A stretch of 51,911 nucleotides of DNA from an uncultured Ruminococcus sp. (GTDB lineage Bacteria; Bacillota; Clostridia; Oscillospirales; Acutalibacteraceae). A program made the translations under genes and the position numbers. The notes below the pieces were generated by a model. The model did not search any database and had not been told where the DNA came from. It worked only from the letters and a program-made list of their open reading frames with translations. The stretch is from the NCBI GenBank assembly GCA_902773325.1, contig CACYDW010000036.1:1-51911 (forward strand), read 5' to 3'. Of the stretch, positions 34,121 through 42,374 are shown piece after piece. How positions within the stretch are numbered: position 1 is the stretch's first letter; every line of letters begins with the position of its first letter.

Positions 34121-35488
34121 ATGTCTAAAATACCCTACAGGTTTTATCTTACGGAAGACCAGATGCCAACACAATGGTATAATCTGCGTGCTGACATGAA
34201 AGAGCAGCCTGCGCCTGTGCTGAATCCTGCAACACTGAAACCGCTTACGGAAGAGGAGCTTTATCCGATTTTCTGTAAGGAACTGGCACATCAGGAAATG
34301 GACAGTGAAACCAGATATGTAGATATTCCTGAAGAGATTCTCGAAATGTACCGGATCTATCGTCCTTCGCCGCTCATTCGTGCTTATAATCTTGAAAAAG
34401 AGCTTGGTACACCTGCAAAAATCTACTATAAGTTTGAAGGAAATAACACATCCGGCAGCCATAAGCTGAATTCTGCTATCGCACAGGCTTATTATGCTAA
34501 AAAGCAGGGTCTTACCTCTCTTACCACAGAAACAGGAGCAGGACAGTGGGGCACTGCACTCTCTGAAGCTTGTGCCTACTTTAATCTGCCGCTTACGGTT
34601 TATATGGTAAAGTGTTCCTATCTGCAGAAGCCTTACAGAAAGGCTGTTATGCAGACCTTTAATGCCAATGTTGTACCCAGTCCCTCTGATACGACTGAGG
34701 TAGGAAGAAAAATTCTTGCAGATAATCCCGATACAACCGGAAGCCTTGGCTGTGCCATTTCCGAGGCAGTTGAAAAGGCAGTCACCACAGAAGGCTGCCG
34801 CTATGTTCTCGGCTCGGTTCTTAATCAGGTACTGCTCCATCAGTCCATCATCGGACTGGAGGCTGAAAAAGCTATGGAGTTGCTCGGTGAATATCCTGAT
34901 GTTGTAGTTGGCTGTGCAGGCGGCGGTTCTAACCTCGGCGGTCTGATCGCACCCTTTATGCGTGACAAGATCACTGGCAAAAAAGACGTAAGAATCGTTG
35001 CAGTAGAGCCTGCATCATGTCCGTCATTTACCAGAGGTAAATACGCTTATGATTTCTGCGATACAGGCAAGGTTACTCCCATGGCAAAGATGTACACCCT
35101 TGGCAGCAGCTTTATTCCTTCTGCCAACCATGCGGGCGGACTTCGTTATCACGGCATGTCGCCAATTCTTTCAAAGCTCTATCATGACGGCTATATGGAG
35201 GCTGTTGCATACGAGCAGACAAAGGTCTTTGAAGCTGCCACACTCTTTGCAAGGGTAGAAACGATTCTTCCCGCACCGGAGTCCTCTCATGCAATCAAGG
35301 GCGCAATTGATGAAGCTCTTAAGTGTAAGGAAACAGGCGAGGCAAAGACCATTCTCTTCGGACTTACAGGCACTGGCTATTTCGATATGACCGCTTACAG
35401 TGCTTATCACGACGGCACAATGACCGACTATATCCCGACTGATGAAGATCTTAAGAAGGGCTTTGATAATCTGCCGGTCGTTGAATAA
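34121..35488 (+). CDS. TrpB-like PLP-dependent enzyme (TrpB2)
   Basis: A 455-residue member of the TrpB2 branch of tryptophan synthase beta chains, which use indole and serine or a related amino acid. The PLP lysine is Lys115 in GSHKLNSA; ETGAGQWG and the phosphate-binding CAGGGSNLGG are intact. TrpB2 proteins are longer than TrpB1, and the N-terminal LTEDQMPTQWYNLRADM is typical. No trpA or other trp gene is adjacent, so it probably works alone, perhaps in indole salvage. AAAGGAGAT precedes the ATG, and a consensus promoter lies at 34039. Confidence 0.92.
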   Translation: MSKIPYRFYLTEDQMPTQWYNLRADMKEQPAPVLNPATLKPLTEEELYPIFCKELAHQEMDSETRYVDIPEEILEMYRIYRPSPLIRAYNLEKELGTPAKIYYKFEGNNTSGSHKLNSAIAQAYYAKKQGLTSLTTETGAGQWGTALSEACAYFNLPLTVYMVKCSYLQKPYRKAVMQTFNANVVPSPSDTTEVGRKILADNPDTTGSLGCAISEAVEKAVTTEGCRYVLGSVLNQVLLHQSIIGLEAEKAMELLGEYPDVVVGCAGGGSNLGGLIAPFMRDKITGKKDVRIVAVEPASCPSFTRGKYAYDFCDTGKVTPMAKMYTLGSSFIPSANHAGGLRYHGMSPILSKLYHDGYMEAVAYEQTKVFEAATLFARVETILPAPESSHAIKGAIDEALKCKETGEAKTILFGLTGTGYFDMTAYSAYHDGTMTDYIPTDEDLKKGFDNLPVVE

Positions 35489-35516
35489 TTCTGTATATGA
35501 AAAATATAATATCATA

Positions 35517-35551
35517 ACAAAAATCTCCGACAAAAGCTGTCGGAGATTTTT
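35517..35551. terminator. Bidirectional terminator
   Basis: The arms aaatctccgaca (35521-35532) and tgtcggagattt (35538-35549) are perfect and flanked by A- and T-runs. It serves both trpB2 and the convergent DUF711 gene. Confidence 0.92.
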
Positions 35552-35567
35552 GTTATCTGTATCTGAA

Positions 35568-36926
35568 TCAGTTTTTAAGACTTTGCATGGGAGCAGGTAT
35601 TCTTCCGCCTCTTGAAATGAACTTTGCGGGAGATTTCGGGTTGATATCCATGATCGGACCATTTCCGAGCAGACCACCGAAGTTCAGCTCTTCTCCGGCT
35701 TTTTTTCCGATAGCGGGAATCAATCTGACAGCAGTTGTTTTAGAGTTGACCATACCGATTGCCGCTTCATCTGCAATAATACCTGAAATAATATCTGCGC
35801 TTGTGTCGCCGGGAATCGCAATCATATCCAGTCCTACCGAGCATACGGCAGTCATAGCTTCCAGCTTTGTCAGCGTAAGGGTCTTGCTTCTTGCAGCTTC
35901 AATCATGCCGGCATCCTCTGTAACGGGAATAAATGCACCGGAAAGACCGCCAACATGAGAAGATGCCATAACGCCGCCTTTTTTTACAGCGTCATTCAGC
36001 AAAGCAAGGCAGGCGGTTGTGCCGTGTGCGCCGCACTGCTCCAGACCCATTTCTTCCAGAATATATGCCACAGAATCGCCGATAGCGGGCGTAGGAGCGA
36101 GTGAAAGATCCACAATACCAAACGGTACGCTCAGCCTTTTTGACGCTTCCTGTGCTACCAACTGGCCTGTACGAGTGATTTTGAATGCTGTTTTCTTTAT
36201 CAGATCTGCAACCTCGGTGATGTTGCAGTCGCCTGACTTAGCAAGTACTGCTCTTACAACGCCCGGACCTGACACACCTACATTGATTACACAGTCCGGT
36301 TCGCCTGCACCGTGAAATGCACCTGCCATAAAGGGGTTGTCTTCGGGAGCATTACAGAAAACAACAAGCTTTGCAGCACCGATGCAGTCGCGGTCTGCGG
36401 TGAGTTCGGCGGTCTGTCGGATCACCTTGCCCATTTTTGCAACAGCATCCATATTGATTCCGGCCTTTGTGCTGCCTATATTCACGGATGAACAAACCTT
36501 TTCGGTAACGGAAAGCGCTTCGGGAATACTTTCGATCAGCGCATAATCTCCCTGCGCAAAACCCTTATGTACCAGAGCGGAATAACCTCCCACGAAGTTG
36601 ACACCAACCGTGTCGGCTGCTTGATCCAGTGCTTTCGCAAACTTAACGGGGTTTTTGGTGGGACAGGCCGCTGCAAGCATGGCAATCGGTGTTACGGAGA
36701 TTCTTTTGTGAATAATCGGAATACCGTATTCCTTACTGATATCCTCACCTGTTTTAACCAAATTCTCTGCATAGCGGCAGATCTTGTCATAGACCTTTTC
36801 GCAAGCCTTGTCAATATCATCATCAATACAACTCAAAAGCGAAATTCCCATGGTAATTGTTCTCACATCAAGGTTTTCGTTATCGATCATATTGATGGTT
36901 TCCAGTATGTCGTGTGAATTTATCAT
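35568..36926 (-). CDS. PFL/UPF0210 (DUF711) family protein
   Basis: A 452-residue protein of the UPF0210 family, found structurally to resemble glycyl-radical (PFL-like) enzymes but without known activity. Recognisable blocks are MISLLSCID-like [65 protein letters not shown] and [13 protein letters not shown] at the C-terminus. It follows the ACT-domain gene by 20 bases on the same strand, the standard pairing for this family, so the ACT protein may be its regulatory partner. Confidence 0.93.
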   Translation of the reverse strand: MINSHDILETINMIDNENLDVRTITMGISLLSCIDDDIDKACEKVYDKICRYAENLVKTGEDISKEYGIPIIHKRISVTPIAMLAAACPTKNPVKFAKALDQAADTVGVNFVGGYSALVHKGFAQGDYALIESIPEALSVTEKVCSSVNIGSTKAGINMDAVAKMGKVIRQTAELTADRDCIGAAKLVVFCNAPEDNPFMAGAFHGAGEPDCVINVGVSGPGVVRAVLAKSGDCNITEVADLIKKTAFKITRTGQLVAQEASKRLSVPFGIVDLSLAPTPAIGDSVAYILEEMGLEQCGAHGTTACLALLNDAVKKGGVMASSHVGGLSGAFIPVTEDAGMIEAARSKTLTLTKLEAMTAVCSVGLDMIAIPGDTSADIISGIIADEAAIGMVNSKTTAVRLIPAIGKKAGEELNFGGLLGNGPIMDINPKSPAKFISRGGRIPAPMQSLKN

Positions 36927-36946
36927 GATGATTAACCGTCCTATGT

Positions 36947-37216
36947 TCAGATTTTATGCATAGCATTAAAGATATCTTCATGCATAACATGAATCTTTAC
37001 GCCCATTTCTTCGCCCTTGCTTTCAAGTGCATCTACCAGTTGTGCAAAAGGAACCGTGCATTTGGTGATGTCAACGAACATGATCATTGCAAACATTCCC
37101 TGAAGTACCGATTGCGTCACCTCAATAATATTGACGTCTACGGCAGCACATTCATTGGATACCTTTGCGAGTATTCCCACATTGTCTTTTCCCAAAACGG
37201 TAATTACAGCATTCAT
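36947..37216 (-). CDS. ACT domain protein (UPF0237)
   Basis: An 89-residue single ACT domain. It begins [20 protein letters not shown] and has the Gly-containing ligand loop GKDNVGI. Such proteins bind amino acids or related small ligands. It is the first gene of a two-gene operon with the UPF0210 gene; the ligand is unknown. GGAGGT lies upstream of the start. Confidence 0.93.
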   Translation of the reverse strand: MNAVITVLGKDNVGILAKVSNECAAVDVNIIEVTQSVLQGMFAMIMFVDITKCTVPFAQLVDALESKGEEMGVKIHVMHEDIFNAMHKI

Positions 37217-37310
37217 TTTTTACTACCTCCGAATAGAATTGCTTTTATAACAAAATTATTATCCTATTTTTTGGGGATATTGTCAAGTGATTATCCTGCA
37301 ACATTTCAAA

Positions 37311-37346
37311 AAAACTCTCCCTTGTATGGAAACAAAGGAGAGTTTT
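37311..37346. terminator. Terminator between two minus-strand transcription units
   Basis: AAAACTCTCC with following bases (37311-37325) pairs with 37332-37346 with one mismatch and is flanked by A- and T-runs. On the minus strand it lies beyond the membrane-protein gene at 37382-37825. Confidence 0.85.
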
Positions 37347-37381
37347 GAATATAGCATGAACACTGTATCAGATGAAAAATG

Positions 37382-37825
37382 TCACCTTACAAGGCAATTC
37401 ACAAGAAATACAACACTGATGATCATATAGGCAAAGAAAAAGAATGATAATCCGAGTAATATGCCTGCAATTACCGAAACCTCCGTCAGCGTGGCAGAAA
37501 TTGCCAGTGATGCCGAAAGAATCGTTCCGAGTATGCCAAAAAACAGTCCGCCCAGATTACTTCTGACACAGCATTTTGTCCTTGAGCATCTGTCCGCAGA
37601 AAATGCAGCGATCAGGATGATTGCACCCAACACCAGTGCAGCAATCAGGAACGTAAGCACAGCAGCAAACGGGTCGGTGATCAGTGAGAATACAAACAGT
37701 AACACGCCCGCAGCAGCAAAAAGAATACCGCCGATACTACCGACCAGCACCATGATACCTGACATACAAGATGAATCACATCTTGAATCTGCTTCTCTCA
37801 GGGTATTTTCATATCCGCAATTCAT
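37382..37825 (-). CDS. Small four-helix membrane protein, unknown function
   Basis: A 147-residue protein with four hydrophobic helices, at about 23-45, 55-75, 90-110 and 118-143, separated by short loops. The first 20 residues are polar and contain three cysteines (MNCGYENTLREADSRCDSSC) and a Cys-rich loop (DRCSRTKCC) lies between helices 2 and 3. I do not recognise a family. ATG at 37825 has GGAGGT 8 bases upstream, so the TTG three codons earlier is not used. Confidence 0.7.
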   Translation of the reverse strand: MNCGYENTLREADSRCDSSCMSGIMVLVGSIGGILFAAAGVLLFVFSLITDPFAAVLTFLIAALVLGAIILIAAFSADRCSRTKCCVRSNLGGLFFGILGTILSASLAISATLTEVSVIAGILLGLSFFFFAYMIISVVFLVNCLVR

Positions 37826-37926
37826 TTTATTCAACCTCCGAAATCCAGTTTTTTCCTATGGAATGATCATTTCCATTATTATAATATGAAAATCCGGAGA
37901 AATTGATAATCATTTATTATTCCGTA

Positions 37927-37955
37927 TTTACTTTTCAGGATTAAAAGAGTATAAT
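37927..37955 (+). promoter_or_regulatory. Putative promoter of map
   Basis: TTTACT (37927-37932) and TATAAT (37950-37955) are separated by 17 bases, 42 bases ahead of the map start codon. Confidence 0.65.
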
Positions 37956-37997
37956 TGATTTGTCAGTTGAATATAAATATCGGAGAGGTAATGATCG

Positions 37998-38873
37998 ATG
38001 AGTAATAAGCTGGGGAGAAATGACCCTTGCTGGTGCGGCAGCCAGAAAAAATATAAGAAATGCCATGAGGAATTTGATGAGAGGATATCTTTTATCAAAT
38101 CTCAGGGACACGAGGTCCCGGATCACAGCATTATTAAAACGCCTGCTCAGATCGAAAAAATCAGAGAGAGTGCGAAAATTAACATTGCGGTGCTGGACTA
38201 TGTTTCCGAACACATTCATGCGGGTATGACAACACAGGAAATCGATGACCTTGTATCCTCCAAGACAGCGGAGTTGGGAGGAATTCCTGCACCGCTCCAT
38301 TACGAAGGATATCCTAAAAGTGTTTGCACCTCGATCAATGAGATTGTATGCCATGGGATTCCTTCTTCCGATGTAGTATTGAAGGACGGGGATATCATCA
38401 ATGTCGATGTATCTACCATCTATCACGGTTATTATTCCGATTCCTCCAGGATGTTTTGCATTGGCAATGTAAGCGAAGAAAAACGTCGGCTTGTGGAGGT
38501 AGTGAAGGAATGTGTTGAAATAGGTCTGGAGCAGGTAAAGCCATGGGCATTCCTTGGAGATATGGGTCAGGCAATTCATGAGCATGCCACCAAAAACGGA
38601 TACTCGGTTGTAAAGGAAATCGGCGGACATGGTGTAGGACTGGAATTCCACGAGGATCCATGGGTTAGTTATGTGTCAAAAGCGGGCGAGGAGATGCTTC
38701 TTGTTCCCGGTATGATTTTCACAATAGAACCGATGGTCAATATGGGTACAGATAAGGTGTTTGTCGATAAGGATGACAACTGGACCATTTATACTGCCGA
38801 CCGCAAGCCTTCCGCACAGTGGGAAATCATGGTTCTGGTTACTGAAGACGGTCATGAGGTGCTTGCATACTGA
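37998..38873 (+). CDS. map: Methionine aminopeptidase type I with N-terminal SEC-C motif
   Basis: Removes N-terminal methionine from new proteins. The 291-residue protein begins with a SEC-C zinc motif, RNDPCWCGSQKKYKKCH (Cys residues with final CH), which may dock it to ribosomes or other factors. The catalytic domain has the metal ligands in INVDVSTIYHGYYSDSSRMF (Asp pair), GGHGVGLEFHEDP (His) and TIEPMV (Glu). GGAGAGGT precedes the ATG. Confidence 0.96.
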   Translation: MSNKLGRNDPCWCGSQKKYKKCHEEFDERISFIKSQGHEVPDHSIIKTPAQIEKIRESAKINIAVLDYVSEHIHAGMTTQEIDDLVSSKTAELGGIPAPLHYEGYPKSVCTSINEIVCHGIPSSDVVLKDGDIINVDVSTIYHGYYSDSSRMFCIGNVSEEKRRLVEVVKECVEIGLEQVKPWAFLGDMGQAIHEHATKNGYSVVKEIGGHGVGLEFHEDPWVSYVSKAGEEMLLVPGMIFTIEPMVNMGTDKVFVDKDDNWTIYTADRKPSAQWEIMVLVTEDGHEVLAY

Positions 38874-38918
38874 ACGCAGGTGTGGAAAACAAAAATTATG
38901 ATTTATAAATGAATCAGC

Positions 38919-38947
38919 TTGACAATTCCGTAAAAATATATTATACT
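38919..38947 (+). promoter_or_regulatory. Promoter of tRNA-Pro
   Basis: TTGACA (38919-38924) and TATACT (38942-38947) are 17 bases apart, about 33 bases upstream of the mature tRNA. Confidence 0.85.
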
Positions 38948-38979
38948 AACAAGGTATTCAGAGTTGCTCTGTTTTTTTA

Positions 38980-39052
38980 CGGGGTGTAGCGCAGTTGGTA
39001 GCGCGCCTGCTTTGGGAGCAGGATGTCGGGGGTTCAAGTCCCTTCACTCCGA
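38980..39052 (+). tRNA. tRNA-Pro (anticodon TGG)
   Basis: The acceptor CGGGGTG (38980-38986) pairs with CACTCCG (39045-39051) with one G-U pair, discriminator A39052. D-arm (TAGCGCAGTTGGTAGCGC), anticodon stem CCTGC/GCAGG with loop TTTGGGA giving anticodon TGG (39013-39015), and T-arm GGGGGTTCAAGTCCC are all present. The 3' CCA is not encoded. Confidence 0.97.
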
Positions 39053-39056
39053 CTGA

Positions 39057-39090
39057 AAAAAAGTCCTGACACGAAAGTGGCAGGATTTTT
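39057..39090 (+). terminator. Terminator of tRNA-Pro
   Basis: AAGTCCTGACAC (from 39061) pairs with GTGGCAGGATTT around GAAA and is followed by TTTTT, just beyond the tRNA. Confidence 0.85.
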
Positions 39091-39175
39091 GTCTTGTGTG
39101 ATTTGTTGATTTCAGAACCGGCTTTCACGGCTTCAAATTTATTAAATTTTTTATCAAGAAAATACGTAAAAGCAC

Positions 39176-39204
39176 TTGAAATTTTATGTGAAGTGTTATA
39201 TAAT
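39176..39204 (+). promoter_or_regulatory. Promoter of a candidate small RNA
   Basis: TTGAAA (39176-39181) and TATAAT (39199-39204) with a 17-base spacer. No ORF with a ribosome binding site starts before the terminator at 39337. Confidence 0.75.
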
Positions 39205-39210
39205 ATACTT

Positions 39211-39386
39211 GTCGGTGAGAACCGACATTACTGTACATGGTATCTATCAGATACACAGAACACCCCCGGATTGTCAGTTCCGGGGGTGTTCTGTATTTAG
39301 AGCATTATTTTATACTTTCTTCTGAAAATGAATTGTCCAAAATCCTTTCAAACCTGCGGTCTGTTTGAAAGGATTTTGGCTTTTTT
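39211..39386 (+). ncRNA. Candidate structured small RNA (about 175 nt)
   Basis: After the promoter at 39176, four stem-loops follow in series: gtcggt/accgac (39211-39226), gtatct/agatac (39240-39254), a 15-bp GC-rich stem (39256-39270 with 39279-39293), and a 17-bp terminator stem (39337-39353 with 39363-39379) ending in TTTTTT. The only internal frame (ATG at 39238) lacks a ribosome binding site. I do not recognise an RNA family. The third stem could itself be a weaker terminator, giving an RNA of about 85 nt. Inference from promoter and structure only. Confidence 0.5.
39337..39386 (+). terminator. Strong intrinsic terminator
   Basis: The 17-base arms 39337-39353 and 39363-39379 pair perfectly around a 9-base loop and run into six T (39381-39386). 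It insulates the downstream lipoprotein promoter region. Confidence 0.92.
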
Positions 39387-39403
39387 GGAGATGAGCTCTT
39401 AAA

Positions 39404-39458
39404 TTCCACATAGATTCCTTATACTTTCCCTATGGTTTCCAAAATCAGGGTCTATAAT
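39404..39458 (+). promoter_or_regulatory. Four phased TTCC direct repeats plus -10 box: putative OmpR-family activator site
   Basis: TTCC occurs at 39404, 39415, 39426 and 39437, exactly 11 bases apart, within 11-mers attccacatag, attccttatac, tttccctatgg and tttccaaaatc. A TATAAT -10 (39453-39458) follows, but the -35 position (39430-39435) reads ctatgg, a poor match. Direct repeats at one helical turn with a missing -35 are typical of activation by OmpR/PhoB-type regulators; such a regulator is encoded two genes downstream (41703). Confidence 0.6.
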
Positions 39459-39509
39459 ACAGACAGTAAAAACAAAAACAAAAAAACATACCCGAAAGGA
39501 GTTTTTATT

Positions 39510-40931
39510 ATGTTAAAAAAATCAGCTTCTATTCTTTTTGCAGCCGCCCTTGTTTGTTCATCATTAGCAGCTTGTACGCAGAGTGTGTCAGATAGCCGTA
39601 TTAACGATGCTATATCTGTTGTATCTGATAGCAGAGCACTGTCTGACAATCTTTCAGACGAAGCTCAGGCTCAGGAAGCTTCGGACGTGACACAGTCAGA
39701 TACAGAATCCTCCGACACTGCACAAGCTAACACAGAATCCTCCGACACTGCACAAGCTAACACAGAATCCTCCGACACCTCACAAGCAAACACAGAGCCC
39801 TCTGATACTGCACAGGAAAGCTCCGACATCGTGAGCTACACTGTAAACATCAATGGCCATCTTGATACAAGTGACTTGTTTTCTGACCGTGATTTAAAGC
39901 AGACAGCAGATACATCAACTGCAAGAGCAATTACCGTATCCGACGGTAAAACAATTGATATCACAGAAGAAGGAGTTTATCTCATTCAGGGAACAGCCCG
40001 CAACTGTCAGATCAGAGTGGAAGCAGATAAACAGGCTAAGGTGCAGCTTGTACTTGACGGTGTCAGCATTACCAACGAAAGCACACCTGCTGTTTATGTT
40101 GTATCAGCAGATAAATGCTTCATTACAACTACCAATACCGAAAACACGCTTTCCGTTACGGGAACATTTACCGCAGACGGGGATACCAATACAGATGCAG
40201 TCATCTTCTCAAAGGATGATCTCGTACTGAATGGAACGGGTACACTTTCGGTTCTTTCATCAGCAGGAAACGGTATTTCAGGGAAAGACGATCTAAAGAT
40301 CACTGGAGGCACTTATAATATCACCAGTGCAAAAGGCGCTATCGAAGCAAATGATTCCATTGCTGTCTATAACGGAAATTTCACCATCAATTCATCCAAA
40401 GACGGTCTGCACAGCGAAAATAACGATGATGATACCGTAGGCTGGATCTATATTTACGGAGGTACCTTCCATATCACAGCGGCAAGTGATGCTGTTCAGG
40501 CAACAACTGCTGTACAGATTGACGGCGGTACTTTTGATCTGAAAGCCGCAGAAGGAATTGAAGCGACCTACGTCCAGATCAATGACGGTACGATCAATAT
40601 TTCGGCGTCAGATGACGGTATCAATGCAGCCAATAAAAGCAGATCCTACTCTACACCTACCATCGAAATCAACGGTGGATATCTGACGATCGTTGTGGGA
40701 CAGGGTGATACCGATGCAATAGATGCCAACGGAAATATTATTGTCAACGGCGGAACGATCGATATCACCGCTCAGATGTCCTCCTTCGATTATGACGGCA
40801 CAGCTCAGTATAACGGCGGAACGATCATAATCAATGGTACACAGGTGGATTCTATTCCGCAGTCCATGATGGGCGGCAGAGGAGGAATGGGAGGTATGAA
40901 CGGCGGCTTTGGAGGCAGAAACAGATGGTAA
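39510..40931 (+). CDS. Cthe_2159-type (DUF4353) carbohydrate-binding beta-helix lipoprotein
   Basis: A 473-residue exported protein. A signal peptide ends in the lipobox LAAC (residues about 18-21), followed by a Ser/Thr/Asp linker with four near-identical 10-residue repeats (NTESSDTAQA), encoded by 30-base DNA repeats. From about residue 110 a right-handed beta-helix domain begins (Cthe_2159/PF14262: GISGKDDLKITGGTYNITSA, DGLHSENNDD, YGGTFHITAASDAV, INDGTINISASDDGI), a family shown to bind acidic plant polysaccharides in Clostridium thermocellum. The C-terminus is Gly/Met-rich (MMGGRGGMGGMNGGFGGRN). AAAGGAG lies upstream of the ATG. Probably a surface lipoprotein controlled with the genes that follow. 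Confidence 0.88.
   Translation: MLKKSASILFAAALVCSSLAACTQSVSDSRINDAISVVSDSRALSDNLSDEAQAQEASDVTQSDTESSDTAQANTESSDTAQANTESSDTSQANTEPSDTAQESSDIVSYTVNINGHLDTSDLFSDRDLKQTADTSTARAITVSDGKTIDITEEGVYLIQGTARNCQIRVEADKQAKVQLVLDGVSITNESTPAVYVVSADKCFITTTNTENTLSVTGTFTADGDTNTDAVIFSKDDLVLNGTGTLSVLSSAGNGISGKDDLKITGGTYNITSAKGAIEANDSIAVYNGNFTINSSKDGLHSENNDDDTVGWIYIYGGTFHITAASDAVQATTAVQIDGGTFDLKAAEGIEATYVQINDGTINISASDDGINAANKSRSYSTPTIEINGGYLTIVVGQGDTDAIDANGNIIVNGGTIDITAQMSSFDYDGTAQYNGGTIIINGTQVDSIPQSMMGGRGGMGGMNGGFGGRNRW
39702..39816 (+). repeat. 30-base tandem repeats in the lipoprotein linker
   Basis: Units start at 39702, 39732, 39762 and 39792. The first two are identical over 30 bases and later ones diverge, which suggests recent expansion by slippage. 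They stay in frame and lengthen the linker between membrane anchor and beta helix. Confidence 0.85.
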
Positions 40932-41004
40932 TCCGTCAGCCGTTCTTGGTCATTCGGTTATCAATTATCTGATAATAAATACATTCGGAAAGGATATGAT
41001 TCAA

Positions 41005-41568
41005 ATGAAAAGCAGAAAAACAGTGATGATGTGTACCATGATGGCGGGAGCGTTGATTGCAGGCAGTTCGCTGACTGCATTTGCAGCAGATACCGTTGTA
41101 CCTGTTGCAGATGAACCTTCCGTATCAGTCAGCGAGAATACTGATGCAGAGCATGATGACTCTGAAACTGACAGCTCCACAGTTCCCGAAAAAACAAAGC
41201 GCAGCAGACATTCACGAAACACGATCGGCAATTCCGATGAGGAAAATAGTAACGCGCCGAAAACGGGTCACCACCCAACCCATTCCTCCGGGAACTCTGA
41301 TGACGTTAGTGATGATACAGCAAGTTCTCACAGACACAAGCCTCAGCAGATAGAATCCGATTCAGAAGAAAACGCTCAGGCAGCAACAGAGGAGGACGGC
41401 TCTGCAAAAAGTCGCCCGATGAAGAAGGGCAGAAGACCTCACAAATCTGCTTCTGATACTGAAACCGATACTGACAGTTCTGCAAAGAGGAACAGATCAA
41501 AGCCGTCGTCCGACAGTGAGCAGACACCGTCTGAATCAGCGGCAGATGCATCTTCAACAGTTGTCTGA
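41005..41568 (+). CDS. Secreted low-complexity disordered protein
   Basis: A 187-residue protein with a typical signal peptide (MKSRKTVMMCTMMAGALIAG, cleavage likely after LTAFA-A). The mature part has no hydrophobic core: it alternates acidic/Ser-rich stretches (DAEHDDSETDSS, DTETDTDSS) with basic His/Arg/Lys clusters (KRSRHSRN, SSHRHKPQQ, KKGRRPHKS), so it is probably disordered and polyampholytic. I recognise no family. AAAGGA at about 40989 favours ATG 41005 over ATG 40996. It lies 73 bases after the beta-helix lipoprotein and before a two-component system; it may bind surface polymers, metal or the lipoprotein (inference). Confidence 0.75.
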   Translation: MKSRKTVMMCTMMAGALIAGSSLTAFAADTVVPVADEPSVSVSENTDAEHDDSETDSSTVPEKTKRSRHSRNTIGNSDEENSNAPKTGHHPTHSSGNSDDVSDDTASSHRHKPQQIESDSEENAQAATEEDGSAKSRPMKKGRRPHKSASDTETDTDSSAKRNRSKPSSDSEQTPSESAADASSTVV

Positions 41569-41617
41569 TAAGGACAAATCCTACTCTGAGAGAGCCTTCC
41601 GGAAAAATCTGAAAAAT

Positions 41618-41666
41618 TATACGAAAACCTGCATGATTCACTTTGAAAAATGCAGGTTTTCGTATA
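41618..41666 (+). terminator. Hairpin overlapping the two-component promoter
   Basis: The arms 41618-41633 and 41651-41666 (atacgaaaacctgca and its complement) form a 16-bp stem. The right arm overlaps the -10 TATAAT of the regulator promoter. The stem could terminate upstream transcription, but it lacks a T-run, so a regulatory cruciform or operator is also possible. Confidence 0.55.
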
Positions 41667-41670
41667 TAAT
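41643..41670 (+). promoter_or_regulatory. Promoter of the second two-component system
   Basis: TTGAAA (41643-41648) and TATAAT (41665-41670) are separated by 16 bases, within the inverted repeat at 41618-41666. Confidence 0.65.
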
Positions 41671-41702
41671 AGAGCTATCAATCACAGTCAGGAGTGCATA
41701 AA

Positions 41703-42374
41703 ATGGCAAGATTACTAATTGTAGACGATGAACCGGATATTGTGGAGCTGATCAAGCGATATGCCCTTCGGGAGGGCTACGAGGTAACGTCTGTAGGGGA
41801 CGGTGCACAGGCAATTGAACTCTGTAAAAAGCGGGATTTTGATATCATCATCATGGATGTTATGATGCCTGATACGGATGGCTTTACGGCAAGCAAAAAA
41901 ATACGCGAAAGCAAGGATATTCCTATTTTAATGCTGTCGGCACGAGGCTCGGAATATGATAAGCTGTTCGGTTTTGAATCAGGTGTAGATGACTATGTAG
42001 TCAAGCCATTTTCTCCGAAGGAGTTGATGGCAAGAATCAAGGTGATCATCCGACGTCATGCGGTGAAAGCACCCAAAAATGAAGAAAGTCTCTCCTGCGG
42101 AGGAATCGAGATCGATCTGCCCGGACATGAATTGCGCATAGATGGAGAAAAAGTGGAGCTTACTGCCAAGGAATACAGCATACTTTTGTATCTGATGCGA
42201 AACAAGGGAATTGTGCTTTCAAGAGATCAGATTCTCAGCGAGGTATGGGGATATGACTATTTCGGTGATGACAGAACCGTTGACTGGCAGATCAAGCTTC
42301 TGAGAGGAAAACTCGGTAAATACAGAGAATACATTCATACCATCAGAGGGGCGGGATATAAATTTGAAGGTTAA
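41703..42374 (+). CDS. OmpR-family response regulator
   Basis: A 223-residue regulator. Receiver domain with acidic DDEP, phosphoacceptor in IIMDVMMPDTDG (about residue 52), Thr/Ser at LMLSARGS and Lys in VVKPFSP. The winged helix covers about 125-223 (VELTAKEYSILLYLMRNKG, DRTVDWQIKLLRGKLG, IRGAGYKFEG). GGAG is 8 bases before the ATG; a GTG at 41694 overlaps it. It overlaps the kinase gene, and the phased TTCC repeats upstream of the beta-helix lipoprotein are a plausible binding site. Confidence 0.93.
   Translation: MARLLIVDDEPDIVELIKRYALREGYEVTSVGDGAQAIELCKKRDFDIIIMDVMMPDTDGFTASKKIRESKDIPILMLSARGSEYDKLFGFESGVDDYVVKPFSPKELMARIKVIIRRHAVKAPKNEESLSCGGIEIDLPGHELRIDGEKVELTAKEYSILLYLMRNKGIVLSRDQILSEVWGYDYFGDDRTVDWQIKLLRGKLGKYREYIHTIRGAGYKFEG

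Noticed and set aside
34061-34840. 259-codon minus-strand frame opposite trpB2
   Set aside because: Antisense to trpB2, with no ribosome binding site or family motif.
39094-39300. 68-codon frame overlapping the sRNA promoter
   Set aside because: It runs through the promoter and the hairpins, has no ribosome binding site and no recognisable product.
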